Under the pieces are notes generated by a model. It did no database searches, had not been told where the DNA came from, and saw only the letters and a program-made list of their open reading frames with translations. A stretch of DNA of 64,000 nt. Origin: Scolanthus callimorphus. Its lineage: Eukaryota; Cnidaria; Anthozoa; Actiniaria; Edwardsiidae. The stretch lies in assembly GCA_033964015.1 (NCBI GenBank), contig CM066924.1:5934251-5998250 (forward strand), in the 5' to 3' direction. Shown here piece after piece: positions 9,903-22,986 of the stretch; within the stretch, counting starts at the first letter, position 1, and the number at the start of each line of letters is the position of its first letter. Both the position numbers and the translations under genes were made by a program.

Positions 9903-12677
9903 TTGATTTTCTTGACAAAAAATGGTCTTCGAAACGCTCTTGGCCTATTTCTTCAAACTTATAGTCTGACCTCATTGGCGTTGGTATTGCGAAAAGTTAT
10001 CTTGCATGTCTGGGTGGATTCTTCAACTCAAAAAATGGAGGGCCGCCATTTCGTTGCCATGGAAGCGTCAATTTAAACAAAACATGTAAACACATATAAC
10101 GATCAATTGCATGTTTCTTGTAAAGTGGCTTGCCTTTCTGTGTATGTATAGCACGTGAGATACAGGCCATACCAGACCGAAGAGTCAACTAAAAACTGCT
10201 ATTAGCCACCTTAAAGTGCAAATTTTCTTAGTTTTTTTATTAATAACACGCAATGGCAGTGGTTCAAAATACCTATTTTTTTGCAAAATACAGACAACGC
10301 TTCAAATCTACTAAGATACCTATTGTCTTGAATAAATTCCCGTTGATTTGCGATAAATGTGAAACTAATCGCGCGCTAAAATTATCTGAAAAACAGAAAA
10401 AATGAAGAACTTTTTCTAAACTGTAATGAATTTCTTCCGAATTGCATAAATTACAAAATAACATAGTGAGTTTTAAATCTCGTGTGTTATAGCCGAAATC
10501 TACCTCGTCGGTGCGAATGGAATCTCAGATGTATAGGTTTAAATAGTTTGAGCAAAAAACCTTGATTTTTTTAAATGTAAACGAAGAAATTAGAAACAAA
10601 CTTCGGTAGCAATCACATTTGCTGTCGTTTGTTTAGATATGTAAATTTTATGAAGTGGGGGACAAAACTTTCAGTAAACTTCACGCCATTGCTAAACTCT
10701 CTCAAAATAGGCTATAAGTCCGGGCAATAGACCAAATGACTGCAATTTTACTAGACCACACATCTGTAGTTTCTTAGTGCAATAAGGCTTATGGTTATCT
10801 ATATATTAGAGGAAATGCAAACCTCGGTCGTATTATTATGCTTTAGATTTTGGTGGGGGACAATGCTTTCAGTAAACTTCGAAATTTTATATTTCCAAGA
10901 ACTTATTTCCGATCTCAGTCAGAATGCCACATTTCGACATAAAAATCTATAGACCACAGTTGGCTCAGTTTGTTTCATTGCAGCGTTGCTTATTTTGACA
11001 ATAAATCTAAAAACCTGAAATACGCTAAAATTATCAAATTTTTGGGACACGAAAATGGCAAAGACGTTTTCACTAATAATATCGAAGAAGATGCATATAT
11101 TGAAGAAAATACCATATAAGTTATTTCATTTAGGATTGGAACTTCGATTTATGGCAAATTTGCGTTGTATGTTTTATCCATGAAGAAATAAGTAAAAATA
11201 TTTTTACACCAGGCGCTGAACGTGTGACGCTGGGACATGCAAATTTGCATAAAAACAGAGATATTTATAATGATTTTTCGATCCTAAAAAACTCTTTTTC
11301 ACAAAAAATATTTTTCCAGGGAAAGATGAGTATTAGGCGCATAGACTTGTGCTTAGAGAATGAGCTTACTGCAAACCGATGCTTTAAAAATTGATTTTAA
11401 CGGCAAAAATTGGCGAGTGAGTACCACCTCGCTGCTTCCAGTCAGTGTACAGTGTTAGTAGGTTGCTACAATACTACCAGATAAGGGTGCCCCTATCACC
11501 CGGGGCCGCGTCAAGAAACCTAGTTTTAGCTCAGAGAAAGCTTCTTTGAGGGCCTGGCTAATTTGTTCATAGGTTTTGTTCTGTTTTTTAAATAGCCCTT
11601 CTATTTGTGCTCAGTTTACTTCCAAAAAGTTCATTTATTTATCAACATCTCATTTCTTCCCCAAGCGTTGAAAAATGGAAAATCAAAATAGCCTTATTTT
11701 TTCATCGAAGACAAAAAGCCCTTGTAAATGCGGAATTAGTCAGTTTCGATGGAAAAAAGGTGGCTTTTTTTCACAACCGGAAAAGCTTGCAAAAAGATAG
11801 AAAAAAGTAGGAGTTTTTTCTCGTTTTTTATCAATCTTGAATTTTAGAAAAAAACTGACTTTTTTTTGGAAAAGGTGGACCTTTTCCGATAATTTTTTTG
11901 AAAGAGAAAATCTGAATAAGGTAGGGTATTTTCGAGCATTTCAGAAGTGAAAGATATGGAAAGTAGCTAGAAAAAGGTGTTATTTTGTAGAATCAGAAAT
12001 GAAAGTCAAGTGGGAAGTAGAATTGCCGGTTTGTGCCACGGATTCGCGAGAACGCCGTTTTCAAAATCCGAGATCGAGAATTCGATTTTTCAAAATCCGA
12101 GATCGAGAATTCAATTGCCTCTAAGTATAAATCCCTTATAGAGAGAAAATCCGAAATCAGAGATCCGAGAACGATCAATGGAAAAAAAACGAGAATCATG
12201 ATTTCAAAATCCGAGAATTCGAGAACGCCTAAAATTTCGCGAGAAAATGCTTTTTGGAGGCACCATTCGTCACCCCTACAATAGGTGCTAATTTTGTCAA
12301 CACATTTTGTCCAAGATTGTAGCTTCATGAGCTATCAGTTGCTTCACGGTAGACTGTAATATCCTATTTTCTCTATAGTAATGGGTGACAAAAAATCACA
12401 AAATATGACTATCAAAACAGGTAGAGTTACGATCGAGCCGTTGCACCCACTTGACATGTGACTAAGCACCGACTGTTTAATTGGCTGAAAGACATCGAGC
12501 CTATAGTTATTAGACGTCACCCACCAGGCTTGAAATTTCGACATTCTTCAACGGCGCGAGTGAAATAAAAAGGCAGGGTGTAAAACTGTACCATAATTTT
12601 ATTGTATTGCGAGTAACTCAGAACGTAGCTCTGAACGTGGAGTTAAAATACCAACTGCTTGACCGCCGGGCCACAGT

Positions 12678-12843
12678 TAGCCTGCGTAGCGACTCTAAAA
12701 GGGAAGGGAGGGAGTCGGGGCGAGCGAAAACCGGAAATAGCGCGGGCCGCAAGGGGTTCTGAACTCCTTGCGGCCCGCGCTATTTCCGGTTTTCGCTCGC
12801 CCCGACTCCCTCCCCTTCCCTTTTAGAGCCGCTACGCAGGCTA
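12678..12843. mobile_element. TAGCCTGC foldback, near-perfect palindrome
   Basis: It begins TAGCCTGCGTAGCGACTC, and its two halves are an almost perfect 76-base inverted repeat with a loop of about 14 bases around the phrase GGGGTTCTGAACTCC. The flanks match at eight of nine bases (ggccacagt at 12669-12677, ggccacagg at 12844-12852), fitting the 9-bp duplications of the 6290 and 60989 copies. Such a palindrome would extrude a cruciform or make a hairpin RNA. Confidence 0.82.
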
Positions 12844-12890
12844 GGCCACAGGTGAATTGACTTCCCAATGTCCCCAATGTATCCATCTTA

Positions 12891-13075
12891 GGGGCCGACC
12901 ATTTAACTTTTGAGGAGGGGGTGGGGGGCTTTTTTGTCAGTGCAAGATTTTGTTTTATACCTCTGTTATGCGCTGATAATTTTTTTTCTATAAGAAGGGT
13001 TTTAGTCACCATTTTGCTAAGCAGGAATTTTTTTCAAAAAGCCCCCCCCCCACCCCCCTCAAGATGGTCGGCCCC
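12891..13075. mobile_element. Harbinger-like MITE with TTA duplications
   Basis: The ends GGGGCCGACCAT and ATGGTCGGCCCC flank a short element with G-rich (left) and C-rich (right) tracts just inside. The target duplication TTA is exact (12888-12890 and 13076-13078). At 185 bases it is the smallest of this TWA family here. Confidence 0.85.
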
Positions 13076-13179
13076 TTATGCCCAACAATAGGCAATTCCA
13101 GAAAAAATTGGAACCTCCAACACATTCCTCGTTTACTCTTGACTCTCCTCCCCAAAACGTCCTTATGCTCCCCCTTTAA

Positions 13180-13526
13180 TAGCCTGCGAAAGCCGACACC
13201 ACTTATTAGCGCTCGCCGAAAGAGACTCCCGTAAAGAGGTGTCTGCGCGCTCAAGCCAAACATTCCATACTGATGACGCCTATCTGGTTAAGAGAATTAC
13301 GCGGCAGGTTTGAATAGATAATATTTAATTTTTATAGCACACAAAGGTCATCAATTCAAATAAGATGAAAACGATGGAAAACAGTTGAACTGGCCCACGT
13401 AATCCTTTTAACCAGATCTAATTCAAAATACGTCATCAGTATGGAATGTTTGGCTTGGGCGCGCAGACGCCTCTTTGCGGGAGTCTCTTTCGGCGAGCGC
13501 TAAGTTGTGTCGGCTTTCGCAGGCTT
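13180..13526. mobile_element. TAGCCTGC foldback with about 95-bp arms
   Basis: The arms 13180-13276 and 13430-13526 read TAGCCTGCGAAAGCCGACAC on the left and its inverse on the right, around a roughly 155-base AT-rich spacer. The arm termini place it with the 6290, 12678 and 60989 elements, but no 9-bp duplication survives. Antisense/sense ORFs of 75-85 codons are the two arms read through. Confidence 0.75.
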
Positions 13527-13603
13527 CCAACTTCTATCAGGATTTGTTATTTTTTTTATAGTATTGGCAAAAATAGACATCTTGAGCCGCCTCCCTCCTA
13601 CAC

Positions 13604-13783
13604 CAGTGGCGGATCCAGAGGGGGTTCCAAGGAACCCCCTTTAAGCATCACAACAATAAGGATTTTATTGTGATACCCAGACCGCTCGTGGACGAGCTCG
13701 CCATAATGTATTGCCCGTATCAGTCTTTGAAAGAGGGAAGAAGAAATGGAACCCGCCTTAGTAAAACCCTGGATCCGTCACTG
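13604..13783. mobile_element. MITE with CAGTGGCGGATCCAG ends
   Basis: The terminal repeats are CAGTGGCGGATCCAG and CTGGATCCGTCACTG, with a 5-base flank repeat tacac on both sides (13599-13603 and 13784-13788). This terminus is widespread in animal genomes and is usually grouped with hAT-like elements. Their duplications are 8 bp, so the superfamily is unsure. Confidence 0.7.
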
Positions 13784-14344
13784 TACACGATTCCGAACTA
13801 CCCACCATCAGGGTCGTAGCGAGGGGGAGGCTCCAAGCCCCCCCCCCCCCCCCTTCCCCCCTTCTAGCACCCAATATTATAGTGAATGTATGGGACATTG
13901 CTTGAAATACAGAGAAAATGTCTTACAAAGGGATACGCCCCATTGGGGAGGTACGCATATTTTCTGACATTGCCCAGTTTTCATCTGATGCTAGCTAGTT
14001 GGTGTTTACAAAATGCAGATTTCCCACCCGAAGTACCTCTCTTATTGGCCAGAAGATTGGATATTCTCCAGAATCCCATAGCTAATCCCATAGGTAAATG
14101 AATCCTCCCTGCTACCTATCAAGGATACTTTTTAAAAGCTGCCTCTTATTGGTTCTACTGCATTTGCTGCTATGTGAATATTTTTTCCGTGCATTTAACT
14201 GAAACTACTTGTAAATAAGATTGAATTATGATGAACTTCTGTTTGCATTAAATTGTCATGCCAAAATGGAAAAACAGTTTGAAAATAGACATCTAATTCT
14301 AGTGAAATACTTTTGTTTTCCTTTTTTGGCATTGAACATCAAAG

Positions 14345-14652
14345 AGTCTAACCAAAGTTAATCGAGTGGAATGGTTAGGAAACCTGACACCCTGTTATTG
14401 TACTATCTCTTTGTTCAGTGTTTCTGTGGAATCCTTTTGTCTGTGCACTGTCACGGTACATGAGTACCAAAATCCAGCCAATAAGATGCAAGTGTACTTT
14501 CACCTACGCACATCATATGAGCTTGAAACAAAAGATTGTGCACTCTCAATGTCATGTGATAGCCCCTCTGAACATCCAACCCACGCTATTGTGTTGTTCC
14601 TTTGAAGTTTGCCGGGCTTCCTAACCATTCCCCTCTATAAACTATGGTCTAA
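14345..14652. repeat. Imperfect inverted repeat element
   Basis: The arms 14345-14380 and 14618-14652 share GGAATGGTTAGGAA and weaker flanking identity. The interior carries two overlapping 68-79-codon ORFs without recognisable content. Confidence 0.45.
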
Positions 14653-14832
14653 CTATATGGCAAAAGTTCTGAAACAGAAATACTGTGATTGTTAATTTAA
14701 AGAAAATTACGTTATGTATTCAACGGGTCATATCTTGGTCGCGTTCCAACGGATTTGAAATCAAGGGACACATATTGCTAAATCGAAAATTTGTTTTTTA
14801 TGACGTCATCCCTTTAAGACTCTATAGTGACC

Positions 14833-14964
14833 TGGGGCCGGTTCCTAGAAGGCCAGTTAAGATATGGATAAACGCTTATCCAACGGATAAATCCTGAACA
14901 AACCTATACAACAGATAACTTTTATCCGTGGATAACTTTATCCAACCTTTCAGGAACCAACCCT
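14833..14964. repeat. Foldback with TGGGGCCGGTTCC-type ends
   Basis: The left end, TGGGGCCGGTTCCTAGAAGG, pairs imperfectly with the right end around CAGGAACCAACCCTG. Tandem GGATAAA/TTTATCC blocks fill the centre. Confidence 0.6.
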
Positions 14965-15093
14965 GATATTTGTACACTTATTCAAAAAGGTTGCACACTG
15001 TGAGCCAAGATTCAGCGTTTGCTTTACTTTATGGAAACAAGTGCTTTCTTGTCAATACAGCTAAATTGTCCCGCCAAAAAGCTTATAGTATGA

Positions 15094-15223
15094 TAGAGCA
15101 GATTTCAGATGACCGTTTGTGAGTAATTCGCAATTACTTTGTAATTACTCCTATAGGTTTTGTTCAGAATTGGTGTAATTACTTTGCGATTGGTTTCACT
15201 ACAGTCATATGAAAACTGCTCTA
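15094..15223. mobile_element. TAGAGCAG-family MITE, divergent copy 2
   Basis: The ends TAGAGCAGATTTCAGATGACCG and the inverse of TAGAGCAGTTTTCATATGACTG match the family at 7452, 17160 and 37518. The centre differs: it has GTAATTACTTTGCGATT-type repeats, so it is a distinct subfamily. Confidence 0.65.
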
Positions 15224-16296
15224 ACTTACAAATGAGTAGACCAGGTTCAATTTCCCTTATTCTTCAGGGGCCAAATGCACAATTAATAAAATAAACATAT
15301 TTTGCATTTGGGTGTGGGAGGGGGAGGGGCGCAAAAAAAGAATAGGGAGGGCACAGGGAACTTCATTGCCAGCAATTTGTCCATATAATTAGGAAAGGTC
15401 AGACAGACAGTTTTATTGGCACCATACAAAAGCAGTATTTGCATTGGTGCTACTCCAGTAAATAGAAATTTATAAAATGTCACCTAATTGTTCGCCAGTA
15501 TTTCAAGTCTTTTCTGAAACATTTTGTGTAATGTTTGATGAGAAGTGAGATCCAAAGTATATGTACTTTGACCAGGAGTTGAGAAGTAACTTGACTGGGT
15601 TTAATTACTTAATTTATTGCATTTCAAGTTTCAAAAGCAGGGGAGCTGGAATGGGTAGGGAGGATAAAATCTATATTTTCCTATAGAAGAAACAGAGTAA
15701 GTTATATTTAATAAATGTTCCCTACTGATAAAGTGTTTTATGTTAATTAATGGCCCAAATCACCATGTACATAATGCATTGCTTTTTTTGTTTGTTACAT
15801 TGATTCAGGTGTCAGAAACTGTGACCTAATGTAAAGGATGTGTATTCTTATGAGCCTTTCTCCTGTTTGTAGTGTAAAACGTGCTGGTAGAACATATGAA
15901 ATGTTTGCACTTTTTGCTAATTCTCGGAATTTTGCTCCTTTAAATAGTTAGACAGAATATCTAAAAAGTTCTATATATAGTGAAACCGTTTATTGCTTCT
16001 ATGCACTTTTCTGTGCATGTCCAAATAGCATATCTGTCTGTCTGCCTTCCTTTGCTACAGAGGTATTTTCTGGTATTGTACAATGAAGATTTTGGTGATT
16101 TTGGCAGGATTCTTTGTTGTATTTGTATAAGCACTTGCTCCTACCATTCATTGCAATAAGGATTTGGAACATAGACCCACCTCCCCTCCCCTCCCATGCC
16201 CTCTGGTGTATGTTATCACTTGCTTATGATTACAGAATCTACAATACATGTAACATCGCCTAGAACCAGTCCATTTAAATGATACAAGTCCTAAAA
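15224..16296. other. GOLPH3 3' flank / probable 3' UTR
   Basis: This is AT-rich DNA downstream of the GOLPH3 stop on the minus strand. Antisense AATAAA hexamers lie at 15613-15618 and 15412-15417 and are candidate polyadenylation signals. I cannot say which is used. No other gene or bounded repeat is apparent. Confidence 0.4.
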
Positions 16297-19233
<2,937 letters not shown>

Positions 19234-19305
19234 CGTTAGAGCTGTACCCTCTCAAATGTGTCGTCTTTAAGCGTTTAAAATCAACTCGGTTTTATTCTAA
19301 ACAAA

Positions 19306-19365
19306 ATGGCTGCTCTGGCCGTGAAGGTTTACAATACACCCTGCCCGCGGGGCGTGATGGGAATG
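19306..19365 (+). CDS. Candidate divergent first exon opposite GOLPH3
   Basis: An ATG in a good context (acaaaATGG), 72 bases from the outer GOLPH3 start, opens 20 codons (MAALAVKVYNTPCPRGVMGM) ending at a strong donor, gtgagt. This would make the GOLPH3 promoter bidirectional. I do not recognise the peptide and cannot find a following exon, and read through the donor the frame stops after 41 codons. It could equally be a non-coding divergent transcript or chance. Confidence 0.28.
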
Positions 19366-20104
19366 GTGAGTTGGCTCTCACCACAGGTAGCCAAGGTTAT
19401 CCACTGGAACGTGCATATTGATCGAGATTAATCAATATGTCCAATTCCAAAATATTGTGTATTTTAAGTACATTGAACAAACTGCGCTATGTGCACTATA
19501 CACTGACAGAGGGAGTTGCGAGTTAACGGTTCGAGTTTCATCTAAAAAAAGATCTGCTTGGAATGGAAGGGTCTCAGTTCGAAATTCACGTCCGCTTTAA
19601 ACGAATAAGCAAGTTTTTCTTGTTTCCTGGTAGGCTTTTCCTTGCTAACAGTGGCCTCTTTTCTCTGTATTTCGCTGGGCTAGTGAGAGTCGTTGACTCG
19701 CTGAGATAAATTCAAGACGGATATTCTGATGTCGAGTACCCTGGGTACCAGAGTCTCCAATAGACCTTTTCCAAAATGGCCGCCGCAAATTCACATGTTA
19801 AAATTAAACTGACTGAAAATCAAATACTGACACTAGAAAAGTATCAGCACATTAGTAATACTTGAAATTTTCGTTATGCCAAATGCCATGTCGGCTGAGA
19901 AACCAGAGTCTGAAAATTGAAACTTTTGCGTGAGATTTGTATGACTGGGGGTATGACCACGCCCACGGTTCATATCTAACAAATCCAATGCATTTCTGTC
20001 AACTAAGAAAATATATATAATGAAAGGTCGACGAACAGCTGTTAACTAAACTGTCAAGTAGTTGCAGAAACATATAAGTGAGTTGAAACGTGTAACAAAC
20101 ATAC
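19366..20104. other. No gene recognised upstream of GOLPH3
   Basis: This is AT-rich DNA containing a CCAAAATGGCCGCC phrase at about 19770-19784. I see no bounded repeat. Confidence 0.4.
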
Positions 20105-20728
20105 TATACACTTAAATATGACTGCTCCCGAGGGAAACATCAGTTTTGTTTCCCGAGAATCTGATCGAGGGAAACAAACTGGTGTTTCCTGAGGGAGTAG
20201 TCATTAAGTGTTTTTGTTATATAGCAGAAAATATACTGCAATTATTAAGTCAAAACAAATGTATTTCAAGAATGAAAAGAGAAGTTACAAAGTTTGCGCG
20301 CGACAGCATCGTAGGGAAAACACTCATAAACAATTTTCTTGCATTTAGCAAAACTTATCAAATTAGCAAAGGTTTTTAAAAAGACTCGCGTGTTTACAAT
20401 AAACTTTCTCTTTCTTTCCCGCTCTCAAACGCGACGCGCGAAAGCATATTCCCCGACCAGTCAATAATTTTTCGAAATATTGACTGATCGGGGAATATTT
20501 GATTTGTACTTCACCACGTGACCTTGATTTAGCCAATAAGAGCGCGCGCTCGGTTGGGTTGACCACTCGCTATATAACAATTGCCCTAGTGCCAAGTAAA
20601 TATGGAAACTCTTGGTAATCCACTCTTGAAAGCACTACTCCCTCGGGAAACACAGTTTTGTTTCCCTCGAATCTGGTTCTCGGGAAACAAAACTGATGTT
20701 TCCCTCGGGAGCAGTCATTAAGTGTATA
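20105..20728. mobile_element. Foldback pair with GAGGGAAACA arms
   Basis: The ends TATACACTTA and TAAGTGTATA bound two related half-units (20118-20210 and 20636-20723), each a foldback of GCTCCCGAGGGAAACATCAG type. The two halves are also inverse of one another. The centre holds a third palindrome (20446-20501, ATATTCCCCGACCAGTCAAT and its inverse). All layers are palindromic and non-coding. Confidence 0.75.
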
Positions 20729-20746
20729 ATATTCCAGTCTCCAGTC

Positions 20747-21508
20747 CCCTACCGGTAGGCACAGACAGATTCTGCTCAAAAATTCTTTAAAAGTTGCCGC
20801 AAATACCCTCAAAGTTGCTCAAAAGTTGCTCAAATCGAAAAGTTGCTCACAGAATCAAAAAAGTTGCTCCCCAAAAAAGAGCATTTCTTCACGCTTGTCG
20901 CCTGATTTATTTAAAAAAATGATAAAGAATCACTCAACTCAACATCTCCATAAGATCAGGCAATTATATTCTAAACACCATATGACATAATTATACTAAT
21001 CAATACGGTTGTTTAAAAAGAGACTCACTTGCTGCCATTCTGTTGGCTTAGTAAAAAAATGGGGAGTTTTGTAGTATCAAACTCATACAATAATAGCTGC
21101 TGCTACTATTTTTGAAAGAAACTATAAGCCCTTTTAGTTATGTCACCTCAGCCCCATTTTCTCTAGCAATTTGAATAGGGTCTTCCGCCATTTTGCTTCT
21201 GCTCTATATTTGGAATGTGATACCCAACGAGACATCCATATCTTGAAGATACCTCTGAGCAGTGAGCACCCAAGGTGAAGAAAGTACTTTTTTATTATCT
21301 TTTTAGCAAGATTTTCATTCTGTGTTTGATTTGAATGGCAAATGTATCACAATTGCCATTTTGTTGTAAAAATTCAATAGGAAATAGCGGAAATGCGAAG
21401 AAGTTGCTTATAGTTGAAAAAAGTTGCTCAGAATTGAAAAAGTTGCTCAAAATTGAAAAAGTTGCTCAAAAGTTGCCGAGCAGAATCTGTCTGTGCCTAC
21501 CTACCGGG
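20747..21508. mobile_element. Element with AAAAGTTGCTC subterminal repeats
   Basis: The ends carry GGTAGGCACAGACAGATTCTG in inverse orientation. Just inside each end are four or five copies of AAAAGTTGCTC (about 20795-20870 on the left, 21395-21478 on the right), pointing the same way on the + strand. Subterminal repeats of this type are transposase-binding arrays in hAT and Kolobok elements. No transposase is present and no target duplication is clear. Confidence 0.7.
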
Positions 21509-21553
21509 CTGAATTTCCTGCGTAAATACAAATGTGGGATTCCTTTGTCACTG

Positions 21554-21653
21554 CATCCTCGGAGACCCAGGGGATTTTTCCTCTAACGTTTCCACTCACG
21601 AGAAAAAAAGCGAGCGGGGAGCAGAGGAAAAATTCCCTGGGTCTCCGAGGATG
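21554..21653. mobile_element. Small foldback with about 8-bp target duplication
   Basis: Arms starting CATCCTCGGAGACCCAGG pair with the inverse at the right end. The 8-base flank tgtcactg occurs on both sides (21546-21553 and 21655-21662). An internal repeat TTTTTCCTCT/AGAGGAAAAA continues the stem. Confidence 0.7.
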
Positions 21654-21689
21654 GTGTCACTGAGCAAGTGACTTTCGGGATGGACCCGT

Positions 21690-22140
21690 TCGATTTGACC
21701 ATCGAAACAACCTAAAACACGAACCGGTCTCAATTGCATGTGTACATACAAGACAAAGAGAACATCTAACAACACCAAGGTGTGCGTAGAACTACTACAG
21801 CCCAACGCTCATTTTTCTATCGCGCGGTTAAATGTGGAATGCCCTTAGGCAAGCATAAACAGCCCTTTGCTTAAATTTTTAAAAGAAACGCTAAGCAAGA
21901 AATCAGACAAATGTATATAATTTTTCATCGTTATTCTAAAGATCGATTATTTCAAGATCTTTTTCGTGTAAGCTTAATAGTATTATAACTTATACTGTAA
22001 TTTTAGATTTATTCTTTTTTTTTCTTTTCCAATCAGTATTATTGATATCAGTATTATATTAAATTAACTCATGAAAAACCTGGTCTATGGATTGAGTTAA
22101 TAAACTTATTGTATTGTATTGTATCATATTGTATTGTAAC
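21690..22140 (+). mobile_element. 5'-truncated LINE 3' end with (TATTG)n tail
   Basis: A broken reading frame near 21796-21850 gives RSFFYRAVK then, one frame over, WNAL. This is the usual C-terminal phrase of ORF2 in CR1/L2/Jockey-like LINEs (FFYR-V--WN-LP). It is followed by about 250 bases of AT-rich 3' UTR and a 5-base tail repeat, TATTG, about six units at 22108-22137. The ORF has a frameshift and stops. Confidence 0.55.
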
Positions 22141-22459
22141 CGGTCATGTTTTGGGCCAAATGGAAAGCGCCCATGGACAAGAGAATCCCTCCAGCAAGTA
22201 ATACTATATTTTACTTTATATTTTACTTTTATTTCACATTTTGCGTCATAATGATACAGTATAAGCTTTGGCCAGAACATATAAATAAGTAATATGTTTT
22301 TTGCTTTGTTGTTGTGGACAACTTGTACGTTGGAACTCATCTGAACTGTGTCCTGCAAATCCCCTCTGAAATAAAGAAAACACAAACACTTTAGTGACAT
22401 GAAATGACGTGTGAGACATTTTTATACACTTTTGTATTCCAGTTCCCAAACCATGTAGG

Positions 22460-22841
22460 TTTAAGCCCCCCCGAGGGGGGGACCCCGTTCTAAAACGATT
22501 TTTTGAAGAAAAGCTACCTCGTTCATTTTTTTTTGCACCAAAATGAGACCCCGTTCTAAAGAGAAATTAATGATACCTGTAAACAAAATTGTTGTTGTTT
22601 ACAAGTTACGGTTTTATCTGTAATAGAATGTTAAGCTTGTTGAATTCTTTACATTTAATAAACGATACGTGATCGCCGGGTCGCTTCCTTGAAGATTTTA
22701 CTGGGTGGTCTTCATTATCATACCCCGTTCTGGAGGACGGTTCTAAACGATACCCCGTTCTATCGGCTGGAGGAAGAACTCGGGACTCCTTTTGGCGGCA
22801 CATACCCGTATAGCTCTTGTAAGGGAGTACCCCCCGGTGGT
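22460..22841. repeat. Region tiled with CCCCGTTCTA motifs
   Basis: The motif ACCCCGTTCTA, or a one-base variant, occurs four times (about 22482, 22549, 22723 and 22752), between a C7/G7 tract at the left and CCCCCC at the right. It resembles other motif-tiled elements in the window but has no clear inverted ends. Confidence 0.4.
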
Positions 22842-22986
22842 TAAGCCTAGTTTCAATATACATGATTATAGTCCTATCTGTCGCATCAGAGTCAACCGTG
22901 AACAAAAGCCAAATAATTCCAATTTCCATTGTTTCACGGTCGACTGATGCGACAGATAAGACTATATGCATGGAAACCAGGCCTTA
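22842..22986. mobile_element. TAAGCCTAGTTTC foldback MITE
   Basis: The left end TAAGCCTAGTTTCAATATACA and the right end (inverse TAAGGCCTGGTTTCCATGCA) extend into a 36-base stem including CTATCTGTCGCATCAG. The loop is about 30 bases. Confidence 0.75.

Larger units (their letters stand above)
7664..12325. mobile_element. 4.66-kb foldback with about 650-bp inverted arms
   Basis: The outermost arms AAGCTACAATCTTGGACAAA (from 7664) and its inverse (to 12325) enclose longer imperfect arms, about 7886-8290 against 11640-12280. These share runs such as AATTCTACTTCCCACTTGAC. Further inward, 9325-9365 pairs with 11415-11452. The left arm holds extra sequence (7746-7852) that is itself a small inverted repeat. 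The interior is non-coding and contains a 14-bp minisatellite and a direct repeat around the phrase CAGTAAACTTC (near 10673 and 10870). I see no transposase. Confidence 0.7.
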
